Shown: in pieces, positions 51,403 through 60,012 of the stretch
Numbering within the stretch: the first letter of the stretch is position 1
How the letters are laid out: each line of letters starts with the position of its first letter
Source of the DNA: Streptomyces antnestii
GTDB taxonomy: Bacteria > Actinomycetota > Actinomycetes > Streptomycetales > Streptomycetaceae
Assembly (NCBI RefSeq): GCF_004005495.1
Contig: NZ_RZYA01000006.1
Span: forward strand, 336,692-400,691
DNA length: 64,000 nucleotides
Direction: 5' to 3'
Translations under genes and position numbers: made by a program
The notes under the pieces: generated by a model
Seen by the model: the letters and a program-made list of their open reading frames with translations, nothing else
Told to the model about the DNA's origin: nothing
The model's database searches: none

Positions 51403-51981
51403 ACCCACCACTGTGCCAACGTGCGCGTCCCGCTGCCACCCCTGTGGACAACCGCCTGTGGACAACTCCCGGACGGACACACTCCGTTGCAATCGGACGG
51501 CCCAACTCCGCCGCCCGTGACCGGCCGCCACCCGCACCACCTGGAGGAAAACCGCCCACCCCGGACGGACCGGCATCCCACCCGGACAGACGCCGCCCCA
51601 CTCCGGACGGACCGGCATCCTCTCCGGATCAACCGGCATCCCAGCCCGGAGAGACCAGCATCCTCACCCGGATCAACCGACGTCCCACCCCGGACATACC
51701 GGCGCCCTCCCCTGGACAGCCAGCACCCCAGCCCCGAACTGACCGGCATCCTCCCCAGGACAGCCCGACGCCCCCCGTACTGACCGCCGCCCTACCCCGG
51801 GCAGACCGCCGCCTACCCCGGACAGACCGACGTCCCCGGTACTGCCCGCCGCCCTACCCCGGGCAGACCGCCGCCTACCCCGGACAGCCCGACGCCCCCG
51901 GTTCTGACAGCCGCCCTACCCCGGACAGACCACGGCCCTCCCCCGAACAGGCCACCGCCCTACCCCGGACAGCCCGCCGCC
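51403..51981. repeat. Minisatellite array of ~21-24-bp units at the lpqB 3' end
   Basis: The 579-bp space between the comF-like start and the lpqB stop holds no convincing gene. From about 51,545 to 51,990, read on the minus strand, at least eighteen imperfect units of the form GGTCTGTCCGGGGTAGGGCG follow one another. The first unit, nearest lpqB, contains the codons for the last residues of LpqB (VYPG) and its TAG stop. Open frames across the array are proline-rich products of the repeat, not proteins. The comF promoter must lie in or near 51,403-51,545. Confidence 0.85.
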
Positions 51982-53940
51982 CTACCCCGGATAGACCGGT
52001 GCCGTCCCGTCCTTGCGGACCGTCTGCCAGGGCAGGCCCGGTGGCAGTCTCACGATGCCGTCGTCCGAGTGGGCGACGAGCGGGAGGCGGTCGTCCTCGG
52101 ACGCCGCGATCTCCTTCACGCCCGTCAGGCCGGGCAGCGCCTGCCCCGGCGGCACCGAGCCGTCGCACTGCACGTAACTCAGCTGCTGCACACCGCCGGA
52201 CTCGCGGCCGACCACGACGAGCCGGCTCGGGCCGGCCCACGACATGGCCGTGACCTCCTCCATCTGCGGTGCCGCGGCGCTCAGTCCGTCGACCGACACC
52301 GTCAGCCGCCCGTCCGGCCCCAGGTCACGCTCGACCCGTCCGATCCGCAGCGTGGTGCGGCCCTTCGCCTGCACGAGGAGCGCGATCCGGGCGCCGTCGG
52401 CCGACACCTTCACCGCTTCGATGCGCCCGCCCTCCAGACCGGACACGTCGACCTCGTGGACCTCGTCCGCAAGGCCCCGGCCGAACATCAGCAGGCGCGG
52501 CTTCCCCGGGTCCCGGTCGGCCACCCACAGGCCGCCGAGCCCGTCCCAACTGGGCGTCGTCAGACGGTCCTTCTCGGACTTCGCGTGACTCCGTACGACC
52601 GGGTCGCCGAGCGAGGCGCCGGACACGAACGAGCCGACGAACAGCGCGCTCCCGTTGTTCGACACCGCGGCCGCCTGCGTCTCGTCGCGCGAGACCGCGA
52701 CCGAACGCATCCGCTGCTCACCGTCGCCGAGCGGCCCCGGCACCCGCTCCGGTTCCTTCGTCGTGCGAGAGGCGCCCGACATCTGTACGAGCCGCCCCTT
52801 GGCGTCCAGGAAGTACTGGTCGTCGGAGGGCCCGGAGGTGCGCTGCGCCACGAGCGCCTCGGCGCCACTCTCGTTCAGGACGCACAACTGCGAACCGTTC
52901 GACCGCTGGAGCTCGATCTGCGACACGTTGGCCGACGTCACATCCTGCAGGGAGAACAGGAGTTGAGTGGCCATCTCCTTGCAGTGAGCCTGCCCGACAT
53001 GGTCGGCCTTCGCGTTCAGCGGCACCTTCAGGTTGTTGTCGTCGTCCGGCGCGAGGGTCATCACGTCCTTCCGCAGCCGCGTCCCGGAGGGGAACGTCGT
53101 GGTCACCACGGGGTCCAGCCAGCGCGTGGGCCCGGCCAGCAGAGCCCGTACCGTCTGCGTGAGGGGGTCGATCCACTGACGTACGTACACGGGGTCGGCG
53201 ACCAGCCGCTTCTGACGGTCACTCGAGCCGGAACCCGAACCCGCGCCCGACTCCCCGCTCGTGCCCGCGCCGCCTGACGACTCCTCATCCAGCGCGTAGT
53301 AGTACTTGTTGACGGACTGGTAGATGCGCTGGAAGTCGGACTGTCCGAGGACGACGCCCTGCGGCAGCCCGTCGATGCGCCACTGCTTGCCCTTGGGCCC
53401 GTCCTCCTCGACGAGGTGCAGCGTCGTGCTGTACGCGCGGCCCTCGGGCCGGTACGCGTGCTCCTGGTCGACCAGGGCGACCTGACGGCCGCTCAGCCGG
53501 AACGTGCGTCCCTCGTCACCGGCGCTCGGCCTGCTCGCCGGGCCCGTGTTCGGCCCGTCCGTGAGAACGGTGGTGCTCTCCTCCGGGTGCCAGTCCCTGG
53601 CCGCCCTGTCCGTGAGGTACTTGCGCGCCATCGTGTACTGCGGGTCGTCGCTGGTCAGCGCCTCGAGGAAGCCGTCGACGATGCTGACGGGCCCGGCGTG
53701 CTCGCGCGGCGGCATTGCGAAGACACGCACCTGCGAGTCGGGCCGCTGCGACGCCTCGACGGCCTGCAGACCGCCGTTGTCCGGCATGGACGCGCAGCCG
53801 CTGAGCACCAGCGTGCCGCAGCCGAGCAGCACACCCGCGCGCAGTCCGCGCGTTCGCCCTTGCCCTCGTCCGTGCCCTGGTCCTTGGCCCCGCCCGTGCC
53901 GCTGTCCGGCCGACGGAGGCCGCCCCCGCTCATCGCGCAC
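51982..53940 (-). CDS. lpqB: Lipoprotein LpqB, partner of MtrAB
   Basis: The ~652-residue lipoprotein has a signal peptide with lipobox LVLSGCASMPD (Cys ~49), an N-terminal domain with VRVFAMPPREHAGPVSIVDGFLEALTSDDPQYTMARKYLTD, a Ser/Gly-rich linker, a GerMN-type domain (LVADPVYVRQWIDPLTQTVRALL...TFPSGTRL) and a C-terminal beta-propeller-like region. LpqB modulates the MtrB kinase in actinobacteria. The start is one of several GTG codons (53,952, 53,949, 53,940) overlapping the mtrB 3' end. It is the last gene of mtrA-mtrB-lpqB. Its stop codon is in the first unit of a minisatellite. Confidence 0.92.
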   Translation of the reverse strand: MRDERGRPPSAGQRHGRGQGPGHGRGQGRTRGLRAGVLLGCGTLVLSGCASMPDNGGLQAVEASQRPDSQVRVFAMPPREHAGPVSIVDGFLEALTSDDPQYTMARKYLTDRAARDWHPEESTTVLTDGPNTGPASRPSAGDEGRTFRLSGRQVALVDQEHAYRPEGRAYSTTLHLVEEDGPKGKQWRIDGLPQGVVLGQSDFQRIYQSVNKYYYALDEESSGGAGTSGESGAGSGSGSSDRQKRLVADPVYVRQWIDPLTQTVRALLAGPTRWLDPVVTTTFPSGTRLRKDVMTLAPDDDNNLKVPLNAKADHVGQAHCKEMATQLLFSLQDVTSANVSQIELQRSNGSQLCVLNESGAEALVAQRTSGPSDDQYFLDAKGRLVQMSGASRTTKEPERVPGPLGDGEQRMRSVAVSRDETQAAAVSNNGSALFVGSFVSGASLGDPVVRSHAKSEKDRLTTPSWDGLGGLWVADRDPGKPRLLMFGRGLADEVHEVDVSGLEGGRIEAVKVSADGARIALLVQAKGRTTLRIGRVERDLGPDGRLTVSVDGLSAAAPQMEEVTAMSWAGPSRLVVVGRESGGVQQLSYVQCDGSVPPGQALPGLTGVKEIAASEDDRLPLVAHSDDGIVRLPPGLPWQTVRKDGTAPVYPG

Positions 53941-56020
53941 GCCCGCCACCACTTCCCTCGCCCCTCCCGCCGGCCGCGTCGGCCGGTCCGGACCGCTCGT
54001 CCGGGGCGTCCATGGCCCCGGCGTCCTCCCCGCGTGCCGCCGAAGCCGCAGCCGACGCCGCCGCCTCGCCCCGCGCCACGACCCGCGCGCCGCTCCCGGG
54101 CAGCGCCGCGGGATCGACCGCGTACCGGGACGCGGCCGGCTCCTTCGCCGGTACGGGCGACGGCACGCGCGACGTGCCCGCCGTCTGCGCCGGGACCGTC
54201 GCCAGCTTGCCCGCGCCCCCGCCAAGCGGAAGCCCGGCCTCGCTCAGGCCACGGTTGCGCCGCGAGTCCTCCGGCTCCAGCGGTATCGGCGACCCGCGCA
54301 GCGGCTCGTCCGCCGTACGTGGCAGCGTGAGCCGGAACTGCGACCCGCCGCCGGGCTCGCCCCACGCCTGCAGCCAGCCGCCGTGCAGCCGCGCGTCCTC
54401 CAGGGCGATGGACAGGCCGAGGCCCGTACCACCGGTCGTACGCGCGCGTGCCGGGTCGGCGCGCCAGAAGCGGCTGAACACGCGCGTGGCCTCGCCGGGC
54501 TTCAGCCCGACGCCGTAGTCCCGTACGGCGACGGCGACCGCGCCGCCCGCCGCGGCGAGCCGCACGACGACGTCCTTGCCCTCACCGTGCTCCACGGCGT
54601 TGACCACGAGATTGCGCAGGACGCGCTCCACGCGCCGCGCGTCCGCCTCGGCGACCACCGGCTGCTGGTCCCCGATGATCCGCACATGCGTGCCCTTGTG
54701 CTCGGCCAGCGGCGCGGCGCCGCCCACCACACGCCGTACGACCTCGCGCAGGTCTATCGGCTCCGCCTCCAGGGCGGCCGCGCCCGCGTCGAAGCGGCTG
54801 ATCTCCAGAAGATCCGAGAGGAGCGACTCGAACCGGTCCAACTGGTCGGCGAGCAGCTCCGCCGACCTCGCCGTCACCGGATCGAAGTCCACGCGCGCGT
54901 CATGGATGACATCGGCGGCCATCCGTACCGTCGTCAGCGGCGTCCGCAGCTCGTGCGACACGTCGGACACGAACCGCCGCTGCATCCGCGACAGATCCTC
55001 CAGCTGCTGGATCTTCGTATGCAGGTTCTGCGCCATCTTGTTGAAGGCCTCACCGAGCCGGGCGATGTCGTCCTCACCGGTGACCTTCATACGTTCCTGG
55101 AGGCGCCCCGCGGACAGCCGCTCGGCGACCCCGGCCGCCATCCGCACGGGCGTGACCACCTGCCGTACGACCAGCCAGGCGATGGCGCCGAGCAGCACCA
55201 CGACGAACAGCCCCGCCGTGGCCAGCGTGCCCTTCACCAGGCCGAGCGACTTCTCCTCCTGCGTGAGCGGGAAGAGGTAGTACAGCTGGTAGGCGTTGCC
55301 CTTGGGGTCGGTCAGCTGCTTGCCGATGACGAGGCCCGGCTGCGAACCCTTGCCGTCCTCGTAGACGATCCGCGTGTACTCCTGGGACGCGCCCGTCATC
55401 TGGTCGACGCGCTCACGCAGGTCGTCGGGCACGCTCGGGTCGAGGACACCGCCCGAGGCCCGCGGCCCGCGCACGCTGTCGCTGCTGTCGGCCCCCGGCG
55501 GACTGAGCGTCACGACGTCGAAGGCGCTCTGGCCGCCGGACGAGAGCTGGGTGACCAGCTCACTCATCCAGTTGTTCGTGTTCAGCGGGGCCCGGCTGTC
55601 CGCCGTCGCCCCGTCGCGCGCCCCGGCCGCCGCCGTGTCGGCCTTGTCCTTGGCGGCCCGGAAGCCGCCCTCGGCCTGGCTCTGCGACGCCTTCACCTTC
55701 GCGTCGAGCAGGCCGTTGCGCACGGAACCGATGACGACGATGCCGAGCAGCAGCACGACACCGAGCGACATCAGCAGCGTCGTCACGACGATCTTGAGCT
55801 GGATGTTGCGCCGCCACAGACGCATGGCGGGCAGCAGCGGCCGCCGCACCCAGCGCGCGAACAGGCGCAGCACGGGGCTGCCCTTCACCCCGCCCTGGAG
55901 CAGCAGACCGCCGTCGAGGAACCGGCGCAGCACGGAGCCGCGCCGGGCCTGCGGTCCCACAGGCCGCCCCGACCGGATTCCCGGCCTCCCGGGGGCCGGA
56001 GCGGCACTGTCCCGGGACAC
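53930..56020 (-). CDS. mtrB: Sensor histidine kinase MtrB
   Basis: The ~696-residue kinase has two membrane helices (~residues 75-100 LMSLGVVLLLGIVVIGSV and ~270-295 LFVVVLLGAIAWLVV) around a ~170-residue sensor domain, a HAMP domain, a HisKA domain with SDVSHELRTPLTTVRM (His ~356) and a HATPase domain with NLVVNAVEHGEG and GGTGLGLSIALEDA. About 100 residues rich in Ala/Pro/Gly/Arg follow the kinase core and look disordered. GTG 56,020 lies 1 nt past the mtrA stop; an in-frame GTG at 56,053 would overlap mtrA. It acts with MtrA in cell-cycle and wall/osmotic control. Confidence 0.95.
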   Translation of the reverse strand: MSRDSAAPAPGRPGIRSGRPVGPQARRGSVLRRFLDGGLLLQGGVKGSPVLRLFARWVRRPLLPAMRLWRRNIQLKIVVTTLLMSLGVVLLLGIVVIGSVRNGLLDAKVKASQSQAEGGFRAAKDKADTAAAGARDGATADSRAPLNTNNWMSELVTQLSSGGQSAFDVVTLSPPGADSSDSVRGPRASGGVLDPSVPDDLRERVDQMTGASQEYTRIVYEDGKGSQPGLVIGKQLTDPKGNAYQLYYLFPLTQEEKSLGLVKGTLATAGLFVVVLLGAIAWLVVRQVVTPVRMAAGVAERLSAGRLQERMKVTGEDDIARLGEAFNKMAQNLHTKIQQLEDLSRMQRRFVSDVSHELRTPLTTVRMAADVIHDARVDFDPVTARSAELLADQLDRFESLLSDLLEISRFDAGAAALEAEPIDLREVVRRVVGGAAPLAEHKGTHVRIIGDQQPVVAEADARRVERVLRNLVVNAVEHGEGKDVVVRLAAAGGAVAVAVRDYGVGLKPGEATRVFSRFWRADPARARTTGGTGLGLSIALEDARLHGGWLQAWGEPGGGSQFRLTLPRTADEPLRGSPIPLEPEDSRRNRGLSEAGLPLGGGAGKLATVPAQTAGTSRVPSPVPAKEPAASRYAVDPAALPGSGARVVARGEAAASAAASAARGEDAGAMDAPDERSGPADAAGGRGEGSGGGRAR

Positions 56021-56021
56021 G

Positions 56022-56711
56022 TCAGCTCGGTCCGGCCTTGTAACCGACGCCACGGACGGTCACGACGATCTCCGGACGCTCGGGGTCCTTCTCGACCTTC
56101 GAGCGCAGCCGCTGCACATGCACGTTCACCAGGCGGGTGTCGGCCGCGTGCCGATAGCCCCATACCTGCTCGAGCAGGACCTCACGCGTGAACACCTGCC
56201 AGGGCTTGCGGGCGAGCGCCACCAGGAGATCGAACTCCAGCGGCGTCAGCGCGATCGACTGGCCCTCCCGCTTCACGGAGTGCCCCGCCACGTCGATGAC
56301 CAGGTCACCGATGGCCAGCTGCTCCGGCGCAGGCTCCTCCGACCTCCGCAGCCGCGCCCGGATACGGGCCACGAGCTCCTTCGGCTTGAACGGCTTCACG
56401 ATGTAGTCGTCGGCCCCCGACTCGAGGCCCACCACGACGTCCACCGTGTCGCTCTTCGCCGTCAGCATCACGATCGGCACCCCGGACTCCGCCCTGATCA
56501 GGCGGCACACCTCGATACCGTCCCGCCCGGGAAGCATCAGGTCCAGGAGCACCAGATCCGGCTTGGACTCACGGAAAGCGGCCAGCGCCTTGTCGCCGTC
56601 AGCTACGAACGACGGCTCAAAACCTTCACCACGCAGCACAATGCCGAGCATCTCGGCCAGTGCGGTGTCGTCGTCGACGACAAGGACTCGTCCCTTCATA
56701 GGCCACATCAT
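56022..56711 (-). CDS. mtrA: Response regulator MtrA
   Basis: The 229-residue OmpR-family regulator has a receiver domain with VLVVDDDTALAEML, Asp57 in LVLLDLMLPGRDG, TAKSDTVDVVVGLESGADDY and KPFKPKELVARI, and a winged-helix domain (~135-229) with LTPLEFDLLVALARKPWQVFTREVLLEQVWGYRHAADTRLVNVHVQRLRSKVE. ATG 56,711 (GGGATG context) gives the usual 229 residues; ATG 56,699 is possible. It is followed by mtrB and lpqB. A direct GTTACC/GTGACC repeat upstream may be an autoregulatory MtrA site. Confidence 0.97.
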   Translation of the reverse strand: MMWPMKGRVLVVDDDTALAEMLGIVLRGEGFEPSFVADGDKALAAFRESKPDLVLLDLMLPGRDGIEVCRLIRAESGVPIVMLTAKSDTVDVVVGLESGADDYIVKPFKPKELVARIRARLRRSEEPAPEQLAIGDLVIDVAGHSVKREGQSIALTPLEFDLLVALARKPWQVFTREVLLEQVWGYRHAADTRLVNVHVQRLRSKVEKDPERPEIVVTVRGVGYKAGPS

Positions 56712-56715
56712 CCCA

Positions 56716-57864
56716 TTACTTAATCGTTACCTGGCGTGACCTGGCACACAGCTCGCCCAGTCCTTCTGCTGTCACAGGGGAAACCACTCCCCACTCCGTG
56801 ACGATCGCCGTCACCAACTCGGGCGGCGTCACGTCGAACGCGGGGTTGTACGCCTGCGTTCCCAAGGGGGCCACCGGATACCCGCCCCCCGCCTCGAACC
56901 CGGCCACCGTCCCCTGCGGCGCCATGGCCTCCGTCACTTCCTGTCCGGCCCGCTGCTCCACCTCGACGGACGCTCCGTCGGGCGCGTCCGGGTCCACCGT
57001 CGTCCCCGGCGCCACCACGATGAACGGCACGTGGTGGTACTTGGCGAGCACCGCGAGCGGATAGGTCCCCACCTTGTTGGCGACCGAACCGTCCGCCACG
57101 ATCCGGTCGGCCCCGACCAGCACCGCGTCGACCTCACCGGCCGCGAACAGCGACCCTGCCGCATTATCCGTGAGCAGCGTGTACGCCATCCCCGTCCGCG
57201 CCGCCTCGTACGCCGTCAGCCGGGCGCCCTGGAGCAGCGGACGCGTCTCGCCCACCCACAGCCGGCGCAGCTGCCCCGCCCGGTGCGCGGCGAGCGCGAC
57301 CGCGAACGCCGTGCCCTCGCCCCCGGAGACCAACGCCCCCGAGTTGCAGTGCGTGAGGATCCGGTACCGGCCGCCCGGGACCAGCTCGTCGAGCAGCGCG
57401 AGGCCGTGCCCAGCCATGGCGGCGCTGGCCTCGGCGTCCTCCCGGTGCAGCGCCCGCGCGGCGGCCAGCGCGTCCCGTGCGGCCCGCTCCAGGTCGCCCT
57501 CCTGCCCGAGCCCGGCTCGGTACGCGTCGTGGGCGCGGCGCACACCCCGGGCCAGATTCACCGCGGTGGGCCGCGCGCCGGCCAGCGCGTCGGCGGCCTC
57601 GTCCACGTCGAACCCCCGCGCCGCCGCCAGGGCGACGCCGTACGCCCCCGCGATGCCCAGGAGTGGCGCCCCCCGCACCGCGAGGGTCCTGATCGCGTCG
57701 ACGAGCCCGCGCGCATCCGTACACACGAGCTCGACCTCCTCCCGGGGCAGCCGGGTCTGGTCGAGCAGGACGAGCACGGGCCCCTCGGCCGGCTCCTCCC
57801 AGCGGAGAACGGGTAGGTCGGTGGGCCGCTTGTCGTCGCCGGTTTGCGCGTACTGGTCAGCCAT
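56716..57864 (-). CDS. mtnA: S-methyl-5-thioribose-1-phosphate isomerase
   Basis: The 382-residue enzyme isomerises methylthioribose-1-phosphate to methylthioribulose-1-phosphate in methionine salvage. Family motifs are LAVRGAPLLGIAGAYGVALAA, ILTHCNSGALVSGGEGTA with the catalytic Cys, VDAVLVGADRIVADGSVANKVGTYPLAVLAKYHHVPFIVVAPG with the catalytic Asp, and YNPAFDVTPPELVTAIVTEWG. ATG 57,864 begins a short disordered N-terminus. It ends only 4 nt before mtrA on the same strand, so some cotranscription is likely, and its last codons overlap the candidate MtrA site. Confidence 0.95.
   Translation of the reverse strand: MADQYAQTGDDKRPTDLPVLRWEEPAEGPVLVLLDQTRLPREEVELVCTDARGLVDAIRTLAVRGAPLLGIAGAYGVALAAARGFDVDEAADALAGARPTAVNLARGVRRAHDAYRAGLGQEGDLERAARDALAAARALHREDAEASAAMAGHGLALLDELVPGGRYRILTHCNSGALVSGGEGTAFAVALAAHRAGQLRRLWVGETRPLLQGARLTAYEAARTGMAYTLLTDNAAGSLFAAGEVDAVLVGADRIVADGSVANKVGTYPLAVLAKYHHVPFIVVAPGTTVDPDAPDGASVEVEQRAGQEVTEAMAPQGTVAGFEAGGGYPVAPLGTQAYNPAFDVTPPELVTAIVTEWGVVSPVTAEGLGELCARSRQVTIK
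56726..56741. promoter_or_regulatory. Candidate MtrA binding site upstream of mtrA
   Basis: GTTACC (56,726) and GTGACC (56,736) form a direct repeat with 10-bp spacing, one helical turn, 15-30 nt upstream of the mtrA start and inside the 3' end of mtnA. The spacing and sequence resemble published MtrA sites made of two GTNAC-like half sites. Confidence 0.5.
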
Positions 57865-58004
57865 CCGCCCAGTCTGCCCCTTACCCAGCAGACAATTGAA
57901 GGCGTGCAGCCCATACGGCACCCGGTCACCTCCGGGCCACACCGTGGCACGATGGGCGCCAAGCTGCCGCCGCGACCGCGGACGGGCACCGTGAAGGAGC
58001 GACG

Positions 58005-59315
58005 ATGAACGACACTCCGGGCTGGGCCTCGCCCGGATCCGCCCCCTCCGACGGCCAGGACGACCAGCCCGCGCAGGACGGCCACGACGGCCCGGCCGGC
58101 GACGGCAAGGGCGGCGCTCCCGACCCGAAGTGGTCCAAGGAGCAGCCACCGCCCGCGCAGTGGTCCGCCCCGTCCGCCTCCGGCCAGGCCCCACCCCCTC
58201 CGACACCTCCGGCCCAGGGCTGGGGCGGCGGCCAGGGCGGCGGGGGCTACAGCGACGGTGGTGGCTACGGCGGCCCCGGTGGTGGCTACGGCGGCGGCTG
58301 GGGTTCCTGGCAGGGCAGGCCCGCGGCGGCCAAGCCCGGCGTCATCCCTCTGCGCCCGCTCGGCGTCGGCGAGATCCTCGACGGCGCCGTGTCGACCATG
58401 CGTACGCACTGGCGCACCGTCCTCGGCATCTCCCTGTCCGTCGCGGTCCTCATCGAGATCGGGGTCGTCCTCCTTCAGGGCCTCGTCCTGACCGACACGG
58501 CGAACACCGACGCACTCGGCGACCCGAGCGCCACACCCGGCGAGCTGACCCGCGCGCTCGGCGACACCCTGCTCGGCTCCGGCATCGTCCAGATCGTCTA
58601 CCTGCTCGGCACCATCGTCGCGACGGCCCTGCTCACGACCGTGACCAGCCGCGCCGTACTCGGCAGGTCCGTGACGACCGCCGAGGCCTGGAAGGACGCC
58701 AAGCCCCAGCTCCTGAGGCTGTTCGGCCTGACGATCCTCCTGCCGCTCATCGCCGCCGCCGTCCTGCTCGTCTGCATGCTGCCGGGCATCCTGGTCGGCG
58801 TCATAGGCTCCTCGGACTCCAGCGACCCGCTCATCGCCTTCGGCGCCCTCGCCGGCGCCGTACTGGCGATCTGGCTGATGATCCGCTTCTCGCTCGCCTC
58901 GCCGGCCCTGATGCTGGAGAAGCAGAGCATCCTGAAGTCGATGAGCCGCTCCACCAAGCTGGTACGCGGCTCCTGGTGGCGGGTCTTCGGCATCCAGCTG
59001 CTGGCCGGGATCATCGCTGCACTCGTCTCGGCGATCATCGCCATCCCCTTCACCTTCCTCGCCGCCGCACTGAGCGGCGAGGGCGTCAACAGCTACCTCG
59101 ACGGCAGCACCGGCGACGTCGGCTGGACATTCCTCATCGTCACCGGCATCGGCGCGGTGATCGGCTCCATGATCACGTTCCCGATCTCGGCGGGCGTCAC
59201 CGTGCTCCTCTACATCGACCAGCGCATCCGCCGCGAAGCCCTCGACCTGGAACTCGGCCGCGCCGCAGGCATCCAGGAATACGGCGACACCGCCCGCCCC
59301 GCGCCGGGGAGCTGA
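58005..59315 (+). CDS. Polytopic membrane protein with Gly-rich cytoplasmic N-terminus
   Basis: The 436-residue protein starts at ATG 58,005 with GAAGGAGCG upstream. Residues 1-~105 are acidic then Pro/Gly-rich (GGGYGGGWGSWQ), probably disordered. From ~115 on, GVIPLRPLGVGEILDGAVSTMRTHWRTVLGISLSVA begins a domain with six hydrophobic segments, similar to the glycerophosphoryl-diester-phosphodiesterase membrane-domain-like proteins of actinobacteria. KSMSRSTKLVRGSWWRVFGIQLLA is a conserved loop. It heads a five-gene operon with DUF4129, DUF4350, MoxR and DUF58 proteins. No catalytic residues are seen; a scaffold role in a membrane complex is a guess. Confidence 0.82.
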   Translation: MNDTPGWASPGSAPSDGQDDQPAQDGHDGPAGDGKGGAPDPKWSKEQPPPAQWSAPSASGQAPPPPTPPAQGWGGGQGGGGYSDGGGYGGPGGGYGGGWGSWQGRPAAAKPGVIPLRPLGVGEILDGAVSTMRTHWRTVLGISLSVAVLIEIGVVLLQGLVLTDTANTDALGDPSATPGELTRALGDTLLGSGIVQIVYLLGTIVATALLTTVTSRAVLGRSVTTAEAWKDAKPQLLRLFGLTILLPLIAAAVLLVCMLPGILVGVIGSSDSSDPLIAFGALAGAVLAIWLMIRFSLASPALMLEKQSILKSMSRSTKLVRGSWWRVFGIQLLAGIIAALVSAIIAIPFTFLAAALSGEGVNSYLDGSTGDVGWTFLIVTGIGAVIGSMITFPISAGVTVLLYIDQRIRREALDLELGRAAGIQEYGDTARPAPGS

Positions 59316-59319
59316 TGGA

Positions 59320-60012
59320 GTGAGCCTGGCGGGGGGAGTGCTCTGGGCCGCCGCGCCGCGCTCGCGCGGCGGCGACACACCACCGGTGACGATCCCGCGC
59401 GACCCCGCGCGGGAGGCCGCCCGACGCGAGCTGTCCAAGCCCGCGTACCACCAGGACGACCCGAGCCTCCTCCACCGGGGCCTCGACCGCTTCTGGGAAT
59501 GGGTCGACAAACTGTTCTCCGCCGCCTCCGGGGCCACCCCCGGCGGCGGATTCGGCCTGCTCGTCATCGCGCTCGCGGTGATCGCCCTGGCCGTCGCCCT
59601 GTGGTGGCGCCTCGGCACGCCGCACCGCGCACCCCACTCCACCGCCGCCCTCTTCGACGACCGCCCCCACAGCGCCGCCGAACACCGCGCGGCCGCCGAG
59701 GCACACGCCGCCCAGGGCCACTGGACCCAGGCCGTCCAGGAACGGATGCGCGCCATCGTCCGCTCCCTGGAGGAACGCGCGCTCCTCGACCCGCGCCCCG
59801 GCCGCACCGCCGACGAGGCGGCCACCGAGGCCGGCCGCACCCTGCCCGCCCACACCGACGGACTGCGCACCGCCGCCCGCGACTTCGACGACGTCACATA
59901 CGGCGGCCGCACCGCCACCCGACAGACGTACGAACGCCTCACCACGCTCGACACCGACCTGGGCCGCACGACCCCGACCCTCACCGGCAGCACCCGAGGA
60001 GCCGCCGAGTGA
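59320..60012 (+). CDS. DUF4129 domain membrane protein
   Basis: The 230-residue protein has one hydrophobic segment near residues 75-95 (FGLLVIALAVIALAVALWW) and a C-terminal DUF4129 domain (~110-190) with AEHRAAAEAHAAQGHWTQAVQERMRAIVRSLEERALLDPRPGRTADEAATEAG. GTG 59,320 lies 4 nt after the preceding stop, with GGGGAGCTGATGGA upstream. It overlaps the DUF4350 gene as GTGA. DUF4129 proteins occur beside MoxR/DUF58 genes and transglutaminase-like proteins; no enzymatic activity is established for this domain. Confidence 0.88.
   Translation: MSLAGGVLWAAAPRSRGGDTPPVTIPRDPAREAARRELSKPAYHQDDPSLLHRGLDRFWEWVDKLFSAASGATPGGGFGLLVIALAVIALAVALWWRLGTPHRAPHSTAALFDDRPHSAAEHRAAAEAHAAQGHWTQAVQERMRAIVRSLEERALLDPRPGRTADEAATEAGRTLPAHTDGLRTAARDFDDVTYGGRTATRQTYERLTTLDTDLGRTTPTLTGSTRGAAE

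Noticed and set aside
51403..51749. N-terminal extension of the ComF-like protein on the minus strand
   Set aside because: The extension is translated minisatellite sequence; the zinc domain starts at 51,402.
51444..52253. Proline-rich plus-strand open frame
   Set aside because: It is a translation of the minisatellite and the lpqB 3' end in the wrong strand.
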